DNA of 64,000 nt from JAWKUK01 sp041398605. Its GTDB lineage: Bacteria > Planctomycetota > UBA1135 > GCA-002686595. The DNA lies in NCBI GenBank assembly GCA_041398605.1, contig JAWKUK010000020.1, forward strand, positions 1 through 64,000. The letters are read 5' to 3'. The translations under genes and the position numbers were made by a program. The stretch's first letter is position 1; the number at the start of each line of letters is the position of its first letter. A model generated the notes under the pieces. It did no database searches, was not told the DNA's origin, and worked only from the letters and a program-made list of their open reading frames with translations. Below are positions 8,455 through 15,918 of this stretch, in pieces.

Positions 8455-9408
8455 ATGCGCGCGCCCTCCTCGATCCTGCATCCGCGGCTCTCCGCGGCGC
8501 CGGCGGCGCGCCGCGGCGGCGTCCCGGGCTGGGTGCCGCTCGTCATCCTGATCGCCGGGCTGTTCCTGGTCCTGCGCAGCCTCGAGCAGGACGCGCGCGC
8601 CCGCGGCGTCGCCCGCATCGACGTCACGCGCTACGCGCTCCACGAGAACACGCGCTACGTGCACCCGACCTGGCGCGCGGACCTCGAGCGTGTCCTGCGG
8701 CGCCAGGCCGAGCTCAGCGTCGACGACACGCTCGGGATCGAGCAGCTCGTGGCCGAGGTGCGGGCGCTGCCGTTCGTGGCCGAGGTCGGCGAGCCCAACG
8801 TGGTGTGGCCCGACGGGCTGTCGCTGCCGCTGCGCATGCACGAGCCGGTCGCGTGCATCCGCGTCGGCGGGCGCGACTTCCTGCCCGTTTCGGCGGATGG
8901 GACGGTGCTGTCGGGGTACACGTCGGAGCCACATTCGGCCTACGGGGCGTGGCTCCCGGCGCTCGGGCCGCACGGGCTCGGCGAGGACACGCGCGGGCCG
9001 TACCAGCCCGGGGATCACCTCGTCGAGCGGCCGCTCTTGGACGCGCTGGACGTCGCGCGCTCGATGTGGTTCCACCTGTCGCCGGAGGAGGTCCGCGCGC
9101 TCGGGCCGATCGTCATCGACGCGAGCCGCGAGACGGCGCCGACCCAGCGCGCGCTGCCCGGCGGCGTGGTCATCGACATGGAGCGCGCGCGGCGCATCCT
9201 CTTCGGGCGCCCGCCGCGGCCGGTCGAGCCTGGGGAGCTGCCCGTCGCGTCGAAATGGGAACACGTGCGCGAGGGCCTGGCGCGGCTCTATGCCGGGGGG
9301 ACCGGGGCGTCTGGGGGTGGGGCTTGGGATGTGCTCGACGTGCGCTTCGACCAGCTCTACGCCGCGAGCAAGGCGGATTGGGCGGCGGCGGGCGAGGGTG
9401 AACGGTGA
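8455..9408 (+). CDS. ftsQ: FtsQ/DivIB-like cell division protein (POTRA domain)
   Basis: 317 residues from the ATG at 8455; a TTG at 8416 would add 13 residues. A short Arg-containing cytosolic leader is followed by one membrane segment (VPLVILIAGLFLVL, about 25-38) and then an extracytoplasmic POTRA plus beta domain: LPFVAEVGEPNVVWPDGLSLPLRMHEPVACI corresponds to the FtsQ pattern of 'wP..l.v.v.E..Pva', followed by the FLPVSADGTVL strand. The distal part contains RRILFGRPPRP, a KWEHVREGLARL helix and WDVLDVRFDQ, which mirrors the FtsQ C-terminal order. FtsQ joins the division septum complex with FtsB/FtsL. No other division or murein gene is nearby, which is unusual. It overlaps the next gene by GTGA. 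Confidence 0.6.
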   Translation: MRAPSSILHPRLSAAPAARRGGVPGWVPLVILIAGLFLVLRSLEQDARARGVARIDVTRYALHENTRYVHPTWRADLERVLRRQAELSVDDTLGIEQLVAEVRALPFVAEVGEPNVVWPDGLSLPLRMHEPVACIRVGGRDFLPVSADGTVLSGYTSEPHSAYGAWLPALGPHGLGEDTRGPYQPGDHLVERPLLDALDVARSMWFHLSPEEVRALGPIVIDASRETAPTQRALPGGVVIDMERARRILFGRPPRPVEPGELPVASKWEHVREGLARLYAGGTGASGGGAWDVLDVRFDQLYAASKADWAAAGEGER

Positions 9409-10139
9409 GCGTGGCCCACGGCGGCGGCGATGACCGCGCGCTGGGGTTTCCGTGGGCGTTGACCGGCGCTTGGGTGTTGGCGCTCGGGGCGCTGGCGTTG
9501 CCCGATCCCGAGCGGTGGCAGCCGGGGGCGCGGTTGGCGCTCGTGGCGCTCGCGCTCGGGGCGGGCGCGGCGTTGCCTGGCACGGCGTCGACTGGCACGG
9601 CGTCATCTGGCGCGGGGGCCGCGGCGCGGCGGGCGTTCCTGTTCGCGGCGCCGCCGCTGGCGCTTGCGGCGGGGCTCGAGCGCGGCGTCGTCTTGGACGT
9701 GGAGTGGCGCGCGCTTCTGGCGCTCGGGTTGATCGTCGCGCTCGGGGGGAGCGCAGGGTGCCTCGGGCGCAGCGGTGGGCTTGACTCGCCGGGTGACTCG
9801 CTGGGTGACTCGCTGGGTGACTCGCCGGGTGGCTCACCAGGTGGCTCACCAGGTGACTCGCCGGGTCATTCCCTGGGCGCCGCTCGTGCGCGCCGGCAGG
9901 GCCTGTGCGCCAGCGGCGCGGCCCTCGGGCTCGGGCTCGCAGCGGCGCTGCCGCTGTGGATTCACGTGTGGAGCGCGCACGGCGGCGCGCGCGTGGCCGG
10001 CGCTTGGTCGGAGCTCGCGCGCTTCAGCCCGTTGGCGTTCCTGCACGGGCTCGCGGGCGTCGACCTCGTGGCGGACGGCGGGCGCGCGGCGCTCGGCGCG
10101 GCGCTGATCGGCGCCCTGGCGTGGGGGGCGCGGCGGTGA
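9405..10139 (+). CDS. Hydrophobic membrane protein with DS(P/L)G repeats, function unknown
   Basis: 244 residues, GTG start overlapping the previous stop (GTGA). Several Leu/Ala-rich membrane segments are visible (about 18-32, 40-53, 75-92, 100-115, 170-185, 225-240). Between them a loop of about 30 residues is built from the four-residue repeat (D/G)S(P/L)G encoded by the 12-bp tandem repeat at 9783-9878, and an earlier TGTAS-type repeat is encoded around 9580-9615. No family is recognised. It is coupled to the FtsQ-like gene upstream and to the frameshifted gene downstream by start/stop overlaps, so the three are probably one transcript. Confidence 0.55.
   Translation: MSVAHGGGDDRALGFPWALTGAWVLALGALALPDPERWQPGARLALVALALGAGAALPGTASTGTASSGAGAAARRAFLFAAPPLALAAGLERGVVLDVEWRALLALGLIVALGGSAGCLGRSGGLDSPGDSLGDSLGDSPGGSPGGSPGDSPGHSLGAARARRQGLCASGAALGLGLAAALPLWIHVWSAHGGARVAGAWSELARFSPLAFLHGLAGVDLVADGGRAALGAALIGALAWGARR
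9783..9878 (+). repeat. 12-bp tandem repeat, 8 copies, in frame
   Basis: Eight consecutive 12-bp units, typically GACTCGCTGGGT or GACTCGCCGGGT with GGCTCACCAGGT variants. Each encodes four residues (DSLG, DSPG, GSPG), so copy-number change keeps the frame of the 9405 gene. The repeat is direct and has no spacers. Confidence 0.9.
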
Positions 10140-11403
10140 GCTGCATCCGGGTGGTGGGGGCGGCACGGGCGGCGCGCGCGTGCGGGGCGCTCTGCGTTGC
10201 GTTCGCGCTCGCTGCGCCTGCGCGCGCGGGCGTCGAGGGTGACAGCGACCTCGTCGTCGAGGCCTGTGTCGTCGAGCTCGAAGGGCCGCTGACCTCCGCG
10301 CGCTTCACCGGTGAGACCGCCGGCGGCGCGGCGTACGTGGTCGAGCTCCTGGCCGCGCTCGCGCCCGGCGAGCGCGCGCGGATCGCGCTGCCGATGCTCG
10401 CCGATGAGCGCTTCGGGGCGGGGTCGGTCCCGGCCCTGGCCGCGCTCGAGCCAGGGTCGGCCGGGGCCCCAGCGGCGGCGCGGGGGCCGCGCGGGTCCTC
10501 GGCGGCCCGACGCAGCGCGCGGCGGCGGTGCGCTCGCCGGCCGAGCGCGCGGCGCGCCTCGTGCCGCCGCCCCTCGACCTGCCGCGGCGCGCGCCCTGGA
10601 CGGCGCTCGGCTGCGTCGCCGCGGCGTTGCCGCTGGCGCTCGCGCGGAGCGTGCGGCGGGTCGCGGCGTTCGTGGCGCTCGCGCTGGCGGTGGTCGGGCT
10701 GGCGCTCGCGGCCGGATGGCTCGCGCTGCGCGCCGCGCCGGACGACCTCGGGCTCGTCGCGCGCACGGCCCTGCGCATCGCTGCGACGGAGAGCGGCGAT
10801 GGGGGCGGGCTGCGGCTCGCGCGCGCCGACACGTTCGGCGGCGTCGCGCAGCTCGCGGCGCTCGAGGTCGAGGACGTGCTCGAGGAGCTCTCCAGCGGCG
10901 ATGTGCGCGGGCCGCGGGTGTCGCTCGCGCGGCAGCCAGCGGCCGGAATGCGGGGGATTGGGGCGCGGGGGGGCGCTGAGGCGGGGCTGGTCGCGCGCCT
11001 CGTCGTCGATCTGCGTGCGGGGGGCGGCGGCGGCCCCGCGACTTGGACGCTCGTCGCGCCGCGCGGCGCATGGGTCGTCGAGCGCTCGTTCGGGGCCGGG
11101 TTCCGGGTGCTGCAACCAGAGGTCAATACGCTGTGCGACCTCGCCGAGGTGTTTGTGCGCGAGGCGAGCGGGGCTTGGTCGCGGCGGGGGAGCTGGGCGC
11201 TGGGCGGCGCGCTGCCGGGAGGCGGCGCGGAGGGCGTCGCGCCGCCAGGGTGGCTCGCGGTCGGGCTGCCCCAGGGGGTGCGCGTCCTCGTCGCGCGCCT
11301 CGCGCCGGGGGCGTGGGCGGGGCCCGAGCCCGGGGTCCCGCAGGGGACCCAGGCCGGGGCGGCCCAGGATCCGGAGCGGTGGCTGCGCTGTGTGGATTTT
11401 TGA
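10136..11403 (+). pseudogene. Secreted/membrane protein of unknown function, apparent frameshift near 10480-10500
   Basis: The N-terminal half begins at GTG 10136 (overlapping the previous TGA) with a signal-like segment (CGALCVAFALAAPARA) and a beta-rich stretch (LVVEACVVELEGPLTSARFTG) up to about 10470. Beyond that its frame turns into Arg/Ser-rich nonsense, while the neighbouring frame becomes protein-like from about 10480 (ending in AAVRSPAERAARLVPPPLDLP). That frame runs through a membrane region (10610-10730) and a soluble domain to TGA 11403. One extra base near the G-run in CGCGGGGGCC (10489-10498) would join them. No family is recognised. Order and spacing suggest it belongs to the 8455-11403 transcript. 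It could be a true lesion, an assembly error or a -1 recoding site. Confidence 0.5.
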
Positions 11404-11422
11404 GGCCAAGGGCGATTGTTGT

Positions 11423-11451
11423 TTGCCGGGGGCGCAGGCGCTCTCTATGCT
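11423..11451 (+). promoter_or_regulatory. Candidate promoter of rplM-rpsI
   Basis: TTGCCG (11423-11428) and TATGCT (11446-11451) are separated by 17 bases, a good sigma-70-type arrangement, and predict a leader of about 78 bases before rplM. The upstream gene ends at 11403, so a separate promoter is expected here. Confidence 0.45.
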
Positions 11452-11473
11452 CTCCCGCTCGATCGTTGACCCG

Positions 11474-11494
11474 CGGACCCTCCAGAGGGGTCCG
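11474..11494 (+). promoter_or_regulatory. Leader hairpin upstream of rplM
   Basis: CGGACCC and GGGTCCG form a perfect 7-bp stem around a 7-base loop, about 40 bases before the rplM start and downstream of the candidate promoter. Ribosomal protein operons often carry leader structures for autogenous control; that role is an inference here. Confidence 0.3.
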
Positions 11495-11535
11495 TGTGAT
11501 CCACGTCGCTTCCGCTTGCAGACGACTTCGACCCC

Positions 11536-11967
11536 ATGACATCGACCTACGTCCGGTCCACCGATGCCGAGGAGCGCTGGCTCCTCTATGACGCCACCGA
11601 GCACAACCTCGGACGCATGGCGGCGTCGATCGCTCGTGCCCTCCAAGGCAAGGATCGTCCGACTTACCAGCCGAACGAGAAGACCGGCGCGCACGTCGTG
11701 GTCATCAATGGGTCCAACCCGCGGATGTCCGGCAACAAGCGCGACATCAAGATCTACAAGCACTACACGGGGTACCCGGGTGGCTTGAAAGAGGTCGCGA
11801 TGGCCCGCGTGCTCGAGAGCCGTCCGGCGGACGCCGTCACCCTCGCCGTGCGCCGCATGCTGCCGAAGAACCGGCTCGGGCACGACCTCCTGCGTCGCCT
11901 GAAGGTGTACGCGGGCGAGGAGCATCCCCACACCGCACAAGCGCCCGTCAAGGTCGCGTCCGTCTGA
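11536..11967 (+). CDS. rplM: 50S ribosomal protein L13
   Basis: 143 residues, the normal size of L13. It shows the family's core features: an N-terminal W-x-x-x-D-A strand-turn (RWLLYDATEHNLGRMA), the GKD/GAHVVVING segment, the KIYKHYTGYPGGLKE motif and VRRMLPKNRLGHDLLRRLKVYAGEEHPH near the C terminus. L13 is an early-assembly protein of the large subunit. It is followed 17 bases later by rpsI, the near-universal bacterial order. Confidence 0.97.
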   Translation: MTSTYVRSTDAEERWLLYDATEHNLGRMAASIARALQGKDRPTYQPNEKTGAHVVVINGSNPRMSGNKRDIKIYKHYTGYPGGLKEVAMARVLESRPADAVTLAVRRMLPKNRLGHDLLRRLKVYAGEEHPHTAQAPVKVASV

Positions 11968-11984
11968 CCCCCGATCGCAATCAC

Positions 11985-12383
11985 ATGGCAGTCAAGAATC
12001 CCTGGACCTGGGGCCTCGGTCGTCGGAAGAAGGCCACCGCTCGGGTGCGCCTCAAGTCCGGTGCAGGCGGCTTCATCGTCAACGGCCGCGCCGCGGACGA
12101 GTACTTCCCGACCGTGCAGACCTTCCGTCGCGCGCGTCAACCGCTGCTCACGACGGACACCGTCGAGACCTACGACATCTTCGTGAACGTCAACGGCGGC
12201 GGCGTCTCCGGCCAGTCCGAGGCGGTCGCGCTGGGCATCGCCCGCGCGCTGAAGACGATCAACCCGGCGACGTTTGATGCGCTGCGCCACGAAGGGTTGC
12301 TGACCCGTGACTCGCGCATGAAGGAACGGAAGAAGTACGGCCGCCGTGGCGCGCGTCGTGGCTTCCAGTTCTCGAAGCGCTGA
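11985..12383 (+). CDS. rpsI: 30S ribosomal protein S9
   Basis: 132 residues. GLGRRKKATARVRL at the N terminus, the GGGVSGQSEAVALGIARAL central motif and the basic tail ending in FSKR are diagnostic of S9; the flexible C-terminal tail reaches the P-site tRNA anticodon. It shares an operon with rplM and is followed by a hairpin at 12415-12442. Confidence 0.97.
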   Translation: MAVKNPWTWGLGRRKKATARVRLKSGAGGFIVNGRAADEYFPTVQTFRRARQPLLTTDTVETYDIFVNVNGGGVSGQSEAVALGIARALKTINPATFDALRHEGLLTRDSRMKERKKYGRRGARRGFQFSKR

Positions 12384-12414
12384 TCGTTCCGGTTCGCACC
12401 GCGGACTGTCTGCA

Positions 12415-12442
12415 GCAAGGCTTGGGGCGACCCGAGCCTTGC
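12415..12442 (+). terminator. Hairpin terminator after rpsI
   Basis: GCAAGGCT (12415-12422) pairs with AGCCTTGC (12435-12442), with extra GGG/CCC pairing inside the loop, followed by TTGCGTTT. Position 32 bases past the rpsI stop fits an operon terminator. Confidence 0.55.
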
Positions 12443-12446
12443 TTGC

Positions 12447-12570
12447 GTTTGGGGCCCAGCGCGTTTGGGGCCCATCGCCTTCTGGGACCCAGTGTGTTCT
12501 GGGGCCCAGTACGTTCCGAGGCCCAATGCGCTAAGGCCTAGCGCGCTGCGGCCCAGCGCGCTCGGCCGGC
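12447..12570. repeat. Degenerate ~15-17-bp tandem repeat with GGGCCC core
   Basis: About eight diverged units of the type GTTTGGGGCCCAGCGC occupy most of the gap between rpsI and the convergent efp gene. Spacing shrinks from about 17 to 15 bases towards the right. Each unit is centred on a GGGCCC-like palindrome. The reverse complement resembles the 15-bp repeat inside the gene at 31737-37496. Confidence 0.75.
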
Positions 12571-12577
12571 GTTGGGG

Positions 12578-13147
12578 CTACTCGTTGACGCGGTTGAGGA
12601 ACTCGCCGGTCTCGGTGTTCACCTTGACCATCTCGCCCGCCTTGATGTGCAGCGGGACCTTGATCTGGAGGCCCGTCTCCAAGATCGCGTCCTTCTTCAC
12701 GTTCGTGGCCGTGTTGCCCTTCACCGCGTGCTCCGCCTCGCGCACTTCGAGGACCACCGCCGCCGGCAACGCGATCGAGATCGCCTGGCCCTCGTGGAAG
12801 GTCAGCTCGACCTCCGAGTTCTCCTTCACGTAACCCATCTGGTCCGCGACGATGTCGCTCGGGATCGTGAGCTGGTCAAACGTCTCGTTGTCCATGAACA
12901 CGAAGTCGCCGTTCGCCTCCTTGTAGAGGTAGAGACACTTCTTCCGCTCGAGGTACGCCACCTCGAACGAATCGCCCGCCATCGGGCGGAACGACGAGTT
13001 CGAACCCGTCTTCAGGTTGCGCGTCTTGACCTGGATGATCGAGCGCCAGTTGCCCGGCGTGTGGTGGCTGTAGTCCGTGATCAGGAGGAGTTCTCCGTCC
13101 TTCACGAGGACCAGGCCCTTGCGGAGTTCAGTCGCCTTGACGTTCAT
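12578..13147 (-). CDS. efp: Translation elongation factor P
   Basis: 189 residues, ATG at 13147. All three barrel domains are present: KOW-like N-terminal domain, an OB domain from about 66 (VAYLERKKCLYLYKEANGDFVFMD) and the C-terminal OB domain ending GEFLNRVNE, with the EF-P signature region around VKGNTATNVKKDAILETGLQIKVP. EF-P relieves ribosome stalling at polyproline, relevant here because many proteins in the window have Pro-rich runs. The tip loop reads HTPGNWRS: Asn33 occupies the place of the modified Lys34 of E. coli or Arg32 of Pseudomonas EF-P. Confidence 0.95.
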   Translation of the reverse strand: MNVKATELRKGLVLVKDGELLLITDYSHHTPGNWRSIIQVKTRNLKTGSNSSFRPMAGDSFEVAYLERKKCLYLYKEANGDFVFMDNETFDQLTIPSDIVADQMGYVKENSEVELTFHEGQAISIALPAAVVLEVREAEHAVKGNTATNVKKDAILETGLQIKVPLHIKAGEMVKVNTETGEFLNRVNE

Positions 13148-13217
13148 GGGGGTGCTTCTTCTGGCAGCAGTGGGGCCAAAGAGGATACACGACCCACAAC
13201 CAAGTAGGGTTCCCGCC

Positions 13218-14873
13218 TTAGTGCTGCTTGCGCTGGCTCGAAGACGGGATCCCCAGCGCCTTGCGGTACTTCGTCACCGTCCGGCGGGCGATGCGGATGC
13301 CCTCCTTGTCCTCCAACGCCGCCGCCAGGGCGTCGTCCGACAGCGGGGCCTTCGGGTCCTCGTCCGCCACGAGGTGCTTCAGCTTCTCCTGGACGCTCAC
13401 CTGGCTGGCGTCCTCGCCCGACGCCCGCGTCGTGCCCCCCGTGAAGAAGTACTTCAACGGGAAGATGCCCCGCGGGGTCTCCGCGTACTTGCCCGCGACC
13501 GCCCGCGAGACCGTCGAGATGTGCACCTTGGCCTCGTCCGCGATCTCCTGCATCCGCAGGGGGCGCAGCGACTCCGGGCCGCGCTCCAAGAACGGGCGCT
13601 GGTGCTCGAAGAGCGCCACCGCGATCCGCTCCAGCGTCGACTCACGCTGCAGCAACGCGTCGATGAACCACGACGCAGACTCGACGCGCTTCTTCACCCA
13701 CGCGCGCTCGTCCTTGTCGCTCCCCGCGAGCATCGTCTTGTAGCTCGGGTCGATGCGCAGGCGCGGCGTGCGCTCGCGGTCGAGCCGCACGCGGAACTCG
13801 CCCTCGATCTCCTCGACGATGACCTCCGGCGTGATGCGCTCGGACGGCTCGTCGCCAAAGCCCGCGCCCGGGAACGGGTCGAGGCCACGCAGCAGCTCCA
13901 CCGCGGCCTTCACGTCCTCCAGGTCCGCGCGTGTCGCCCGCGCGATCTGCGGCAGCCTGTTCGCCTCGATGTCCTCCAAGTGGTGCTCCACGAGCGCGCG
14001 CATGAACGGCGTCCAGAGGCCATGGGAAGGCAGTTGCAGCAGCAGCGCCTCGCACAGATCGAGCGCGCCCAAGGCCGGGTGCACCGCCTCGCGCAGGCGC
14101 TCGAGCGCGTCGCGGACCTCGTCCTCTGACACCGGCGCGTACAGGTCCTGCTCGGGCTCCTCGTCCTCGGCGATCACGGCTGCCGCGCCGTTGACATGCT
14201 CCGGGGCCAGGGCCGCCCTCTGGTCGCCGCCTTCGTCGTCGTCCTCGTCGGCAAAGACCGCCGCGCCCTGGCCGCCCTGGCGCTCGCGCTCCAACTGGCG
14301 CGTCAGCTCCGCCGCGAGCGTCGCGGGCGTCTCCGACAAGTACCCGCGCGGGTCGAGCGACCACGCGACGTATTCGATGATCAAGCGCGAGCGTTCGTCC
14401 AAGTCGAGCGTCGAGATCTGCTCGAGCACCGCCTCCGCCAGCGTCGCCGGCGAGTTCGGCGCGTTCATCATCGCCTCGTACTTGCGGTCGGTGTCCTCGC
14501 CGCTCCCCGCGCCCGGCGACGTCGAGCCGTCGCCATAGGCGCCCTCGATGCGCTCGATCACCTCGCGCATCTGCGTCAGGTCATCGCTCGCCTCGTCGCC
14601 CCGGCGCTCCTCACGCTCGCCCGGCGGGATCGGCTCCGGCGCGTCCTCGACGAGCTCCAGGAACGGGTTCTCCGTCAGCTCCTGCTCGATCCGCTCCTGG
14701 AGGTCCAGCAGCGGGAGCTGCAGGATCTGCATCGCCTGGATCATCTGCGGCGACTGGATCAGTCGCTGCTCCATGCGGGCGGATTGGTGGAGGCCGAGCT
14801 TCAAGGTGATCCGAGGATGACGGGCGCGCCTCTGCAGAGATGGCGCCTGTGCAAAGATAGTGCCGGAACCCAC
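13218..14873 (-). CDS. rpoN: RNA polymerase sigma-54 factor
   Basis: Up to 551 residues. Region I is clear (LKLGLHQSARMEQRL, then SPQMIQAMQILQLPLLDLQERIEQEL). An acidic region II of about 130 residues follows, then the core-binding and DNA-binding domains, ending with the RpoN box ARRTVTKYRKALGIPSSSQRKQH. GTG 14873 gives the full frame; a TTG at 14804 would begin at LKLGLHQS, the usual RpoN N terminus, and may be the true start. Sigma-54 needs an AAA+ activator, and one is encoded at 16499. Divergent from the FHA-like gene at 14961. Confidence 0.95.
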   Translation of the reverse strand: MGSGTIFAQAPSLQRRARHPRITLKLGLHQSARMEQRLIQSPQMIQAMQILQLPLLDLQERIEQELTENPFLELVEDAPEPIPPGEREERRGDEASDDLTQMREVIERIEGAYGDGSTSPGAGSGEDTDRKYEAMMNAPNSPATLAEAVLEQISTLDLDERSRLIIEYVAWSLDPRGYLSETPATLAAELTRQLERERQGGQGAAVFADEDDDEGGDQRAALAPEHVNGAAAVIAEDEEPEQDLYAPVSEDEVRDALERLREAVHPALGALDLCEALLLQLPSHGLWTPFMRALVEHHLEDIEANRLPQIARATRADLEDVKAAVELLRGLDPFPGAGFGDEPSERITPEVIVEEIEGEFRVRLDRERTPRLRIDPSYKTMLAGSDKDERAWVKKRVESASWFIDALLQRESTLERIAVALFEHQRPFLERGPESLRPLRMQEIADEAKVHISTVSRAVAGKYAETPRGIFPLKYFFTGGTTRASGEDASQVSVQEKLKHLVADEDPKAPLSDDALAAALEDKEGIRIARRTVTKYRKALGIPSSSQRKQH

Positions 14874-14960
14874 CTCGGTGACAGTGAGTCTCGATTAGGA
14901 ACCCGAAAGAGCCCCCGCGCGGGGTTTGAGAACCGCCCTCGATCGAGTATCAATCGTCCT

Positions 14961-15776
14961 ATGACGGCACCCTGGCTCACGCTCCGTTCGGGCACGGAGG
15001 AACGGCGGATCACCCTCGATCGCAGTGTCATCCGCTTGGGCGGACCTGGCTCCGACGTCCAGATCCCCGATGTGACCGTGGGGCAACTGCACGTGTGGAC
15101 CGCGCCCCCGAAGGCCATTCGGGTCGGCGGCGGGCCGGACCTCTTCGTCGGCGGCAAGCGCGTCGAGGAGGCCCTGCTCGAGCCCGGCGTCAGCGCCGTG
15201 TGGGGGCCGGTCGAGCTCTCCATCGGGGGCGTCGCGGCGGTCCTCGAAGAGCTGCCCGCGGAGCCGCCCCCGGGGCGACCCTCGGCGACGCCCGGCCGCA
15301 GCGGCGGCGCCGCAGCGGCAGCCGCGGCCCTCGCCTCGGCCAAGGGCGGCCTCGGCCCGAACGCACAGCGCGTCTACGACCGCCTGCGCGCCGGCCTCCT
15401 CGTCGAGCTCGACTTGGCCACCAAGGACGTCACCAAGCGCTGGCAGGCCAGCGTCGTCAAGGGCGAATGGGACGCCGACGCCTGCGCCCGCGAGGTGCTC
15501 GATTACGTCGACGTGGCGCAAGAGGACCCGCGGCTCCTCGAGCGCGCCGGGCGCCTGCAGCGCGACCTCGTGATGGCCTCGTTCCAGCGCGGGATGCGCA
15601 AGGCCGTGCGCGGCGCCCGCGGCGCGGCGCGCCAAGGCTCGGCGTTCCTGATCGCGAACCTGGTCGCGCTCGGGGCGTACTCGCTGATCCTCGTCGCGAT
15701 CGCGGTGCTGCTGCGCGTGCGCTGGGACTGGAGCTTCGATCAGTTGATCGACCGCGCGATGAGCGCCTTCTCCTGA
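14961..15776 (+). CDS. FHA-like domain membrane protein
   Basis: 271 residues from ATG 14961. Residues 1-95 have a forkhead-associated-like order: ITLDRSVIRLGGPGSDVQIPDVTVGQLHVW stands for the 'iGR...d.i.d..vS..H' part, then FVGGKRVEEALLEPG for the loop that carries 'vNg..v....L..Gd'. The canonical Ser-x-x-His is replaced by Gly-Gln-Leu-His, so phosphothreonine binding is uncertain. An Ala/Pro linker (about 100-135), a helical stretch and a membrane segment near the C terminus (about 225-252, FLIANLVALGAYSLILVAIAVLL) follow. A membrane-tethered signalling adaptor is the likely role. Confidence 0.5.
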   Translation: MTAPWLTLRSGTEERRITLDRSVIRLGGPGSDVQIPDVTVGQLHVWTAPPKAIRVGGGPDLFVGGKRVEEALLEPGVSAVWGPVELSIGGVAAVLEELPAEPPPGRPSATPGRSGGAAAAAAALASAKGGLGPNAQRVYDRLRAGLLVELDLATKDVTKRWQASVVKGEWDADACAREVLDYVDVAQEDPRLLERAGRLQRDLVMASFQRGMRKAVRGARGAARQGSAFLIANLVALGAYSLILVAIAVLLRVRWDWSFDQLIDRAMSAFS

Positions 15777-15809
15777 GACCTGCCCCTTCTTGAGCGCCCT
15801 AGCTCCTGG

Positions 15810-15823
15810 CCGCCGTACGGCGG
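15810..15823. promoter_or_regulatory. 14-bp perfect palindrome flanked by direct CTCCTGG repeats
   Basis: CCGCCGTACGGCGG is a perfect palindrome about 95 bases before the degenerate GGDEF gene. The heptamer CTCCTGG occurs on both sides of it (15803-15809 and 15826-15832). It could be an operator for the 15919 gene or the end of the 14961 transcript. Confidence 0.35.
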
Positions 15824-15918
15824 AACTCCTGGTATGCGCCGGGGTCGGTTCCGTACCCTCTGCGCTGGCCGTGTGACCTCCGCTCTGCGCCCGGCTACAC
15901 CACCCCTCGAGGCAACGC

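Noticed and set aside
9585..9612. Two TGGCACGG copies resembling the -24 element of sigma-54 promoters
   Set aside because: No matching -12 TTGC element at the right distance; they are part of a coding 15-bp repeat (TGTAS).
9783..9878. Possible CRISPR-like array
   Set aside because: Units are contiguous 12-mers without spacers, lie inside a coding sequence and keep its frame.
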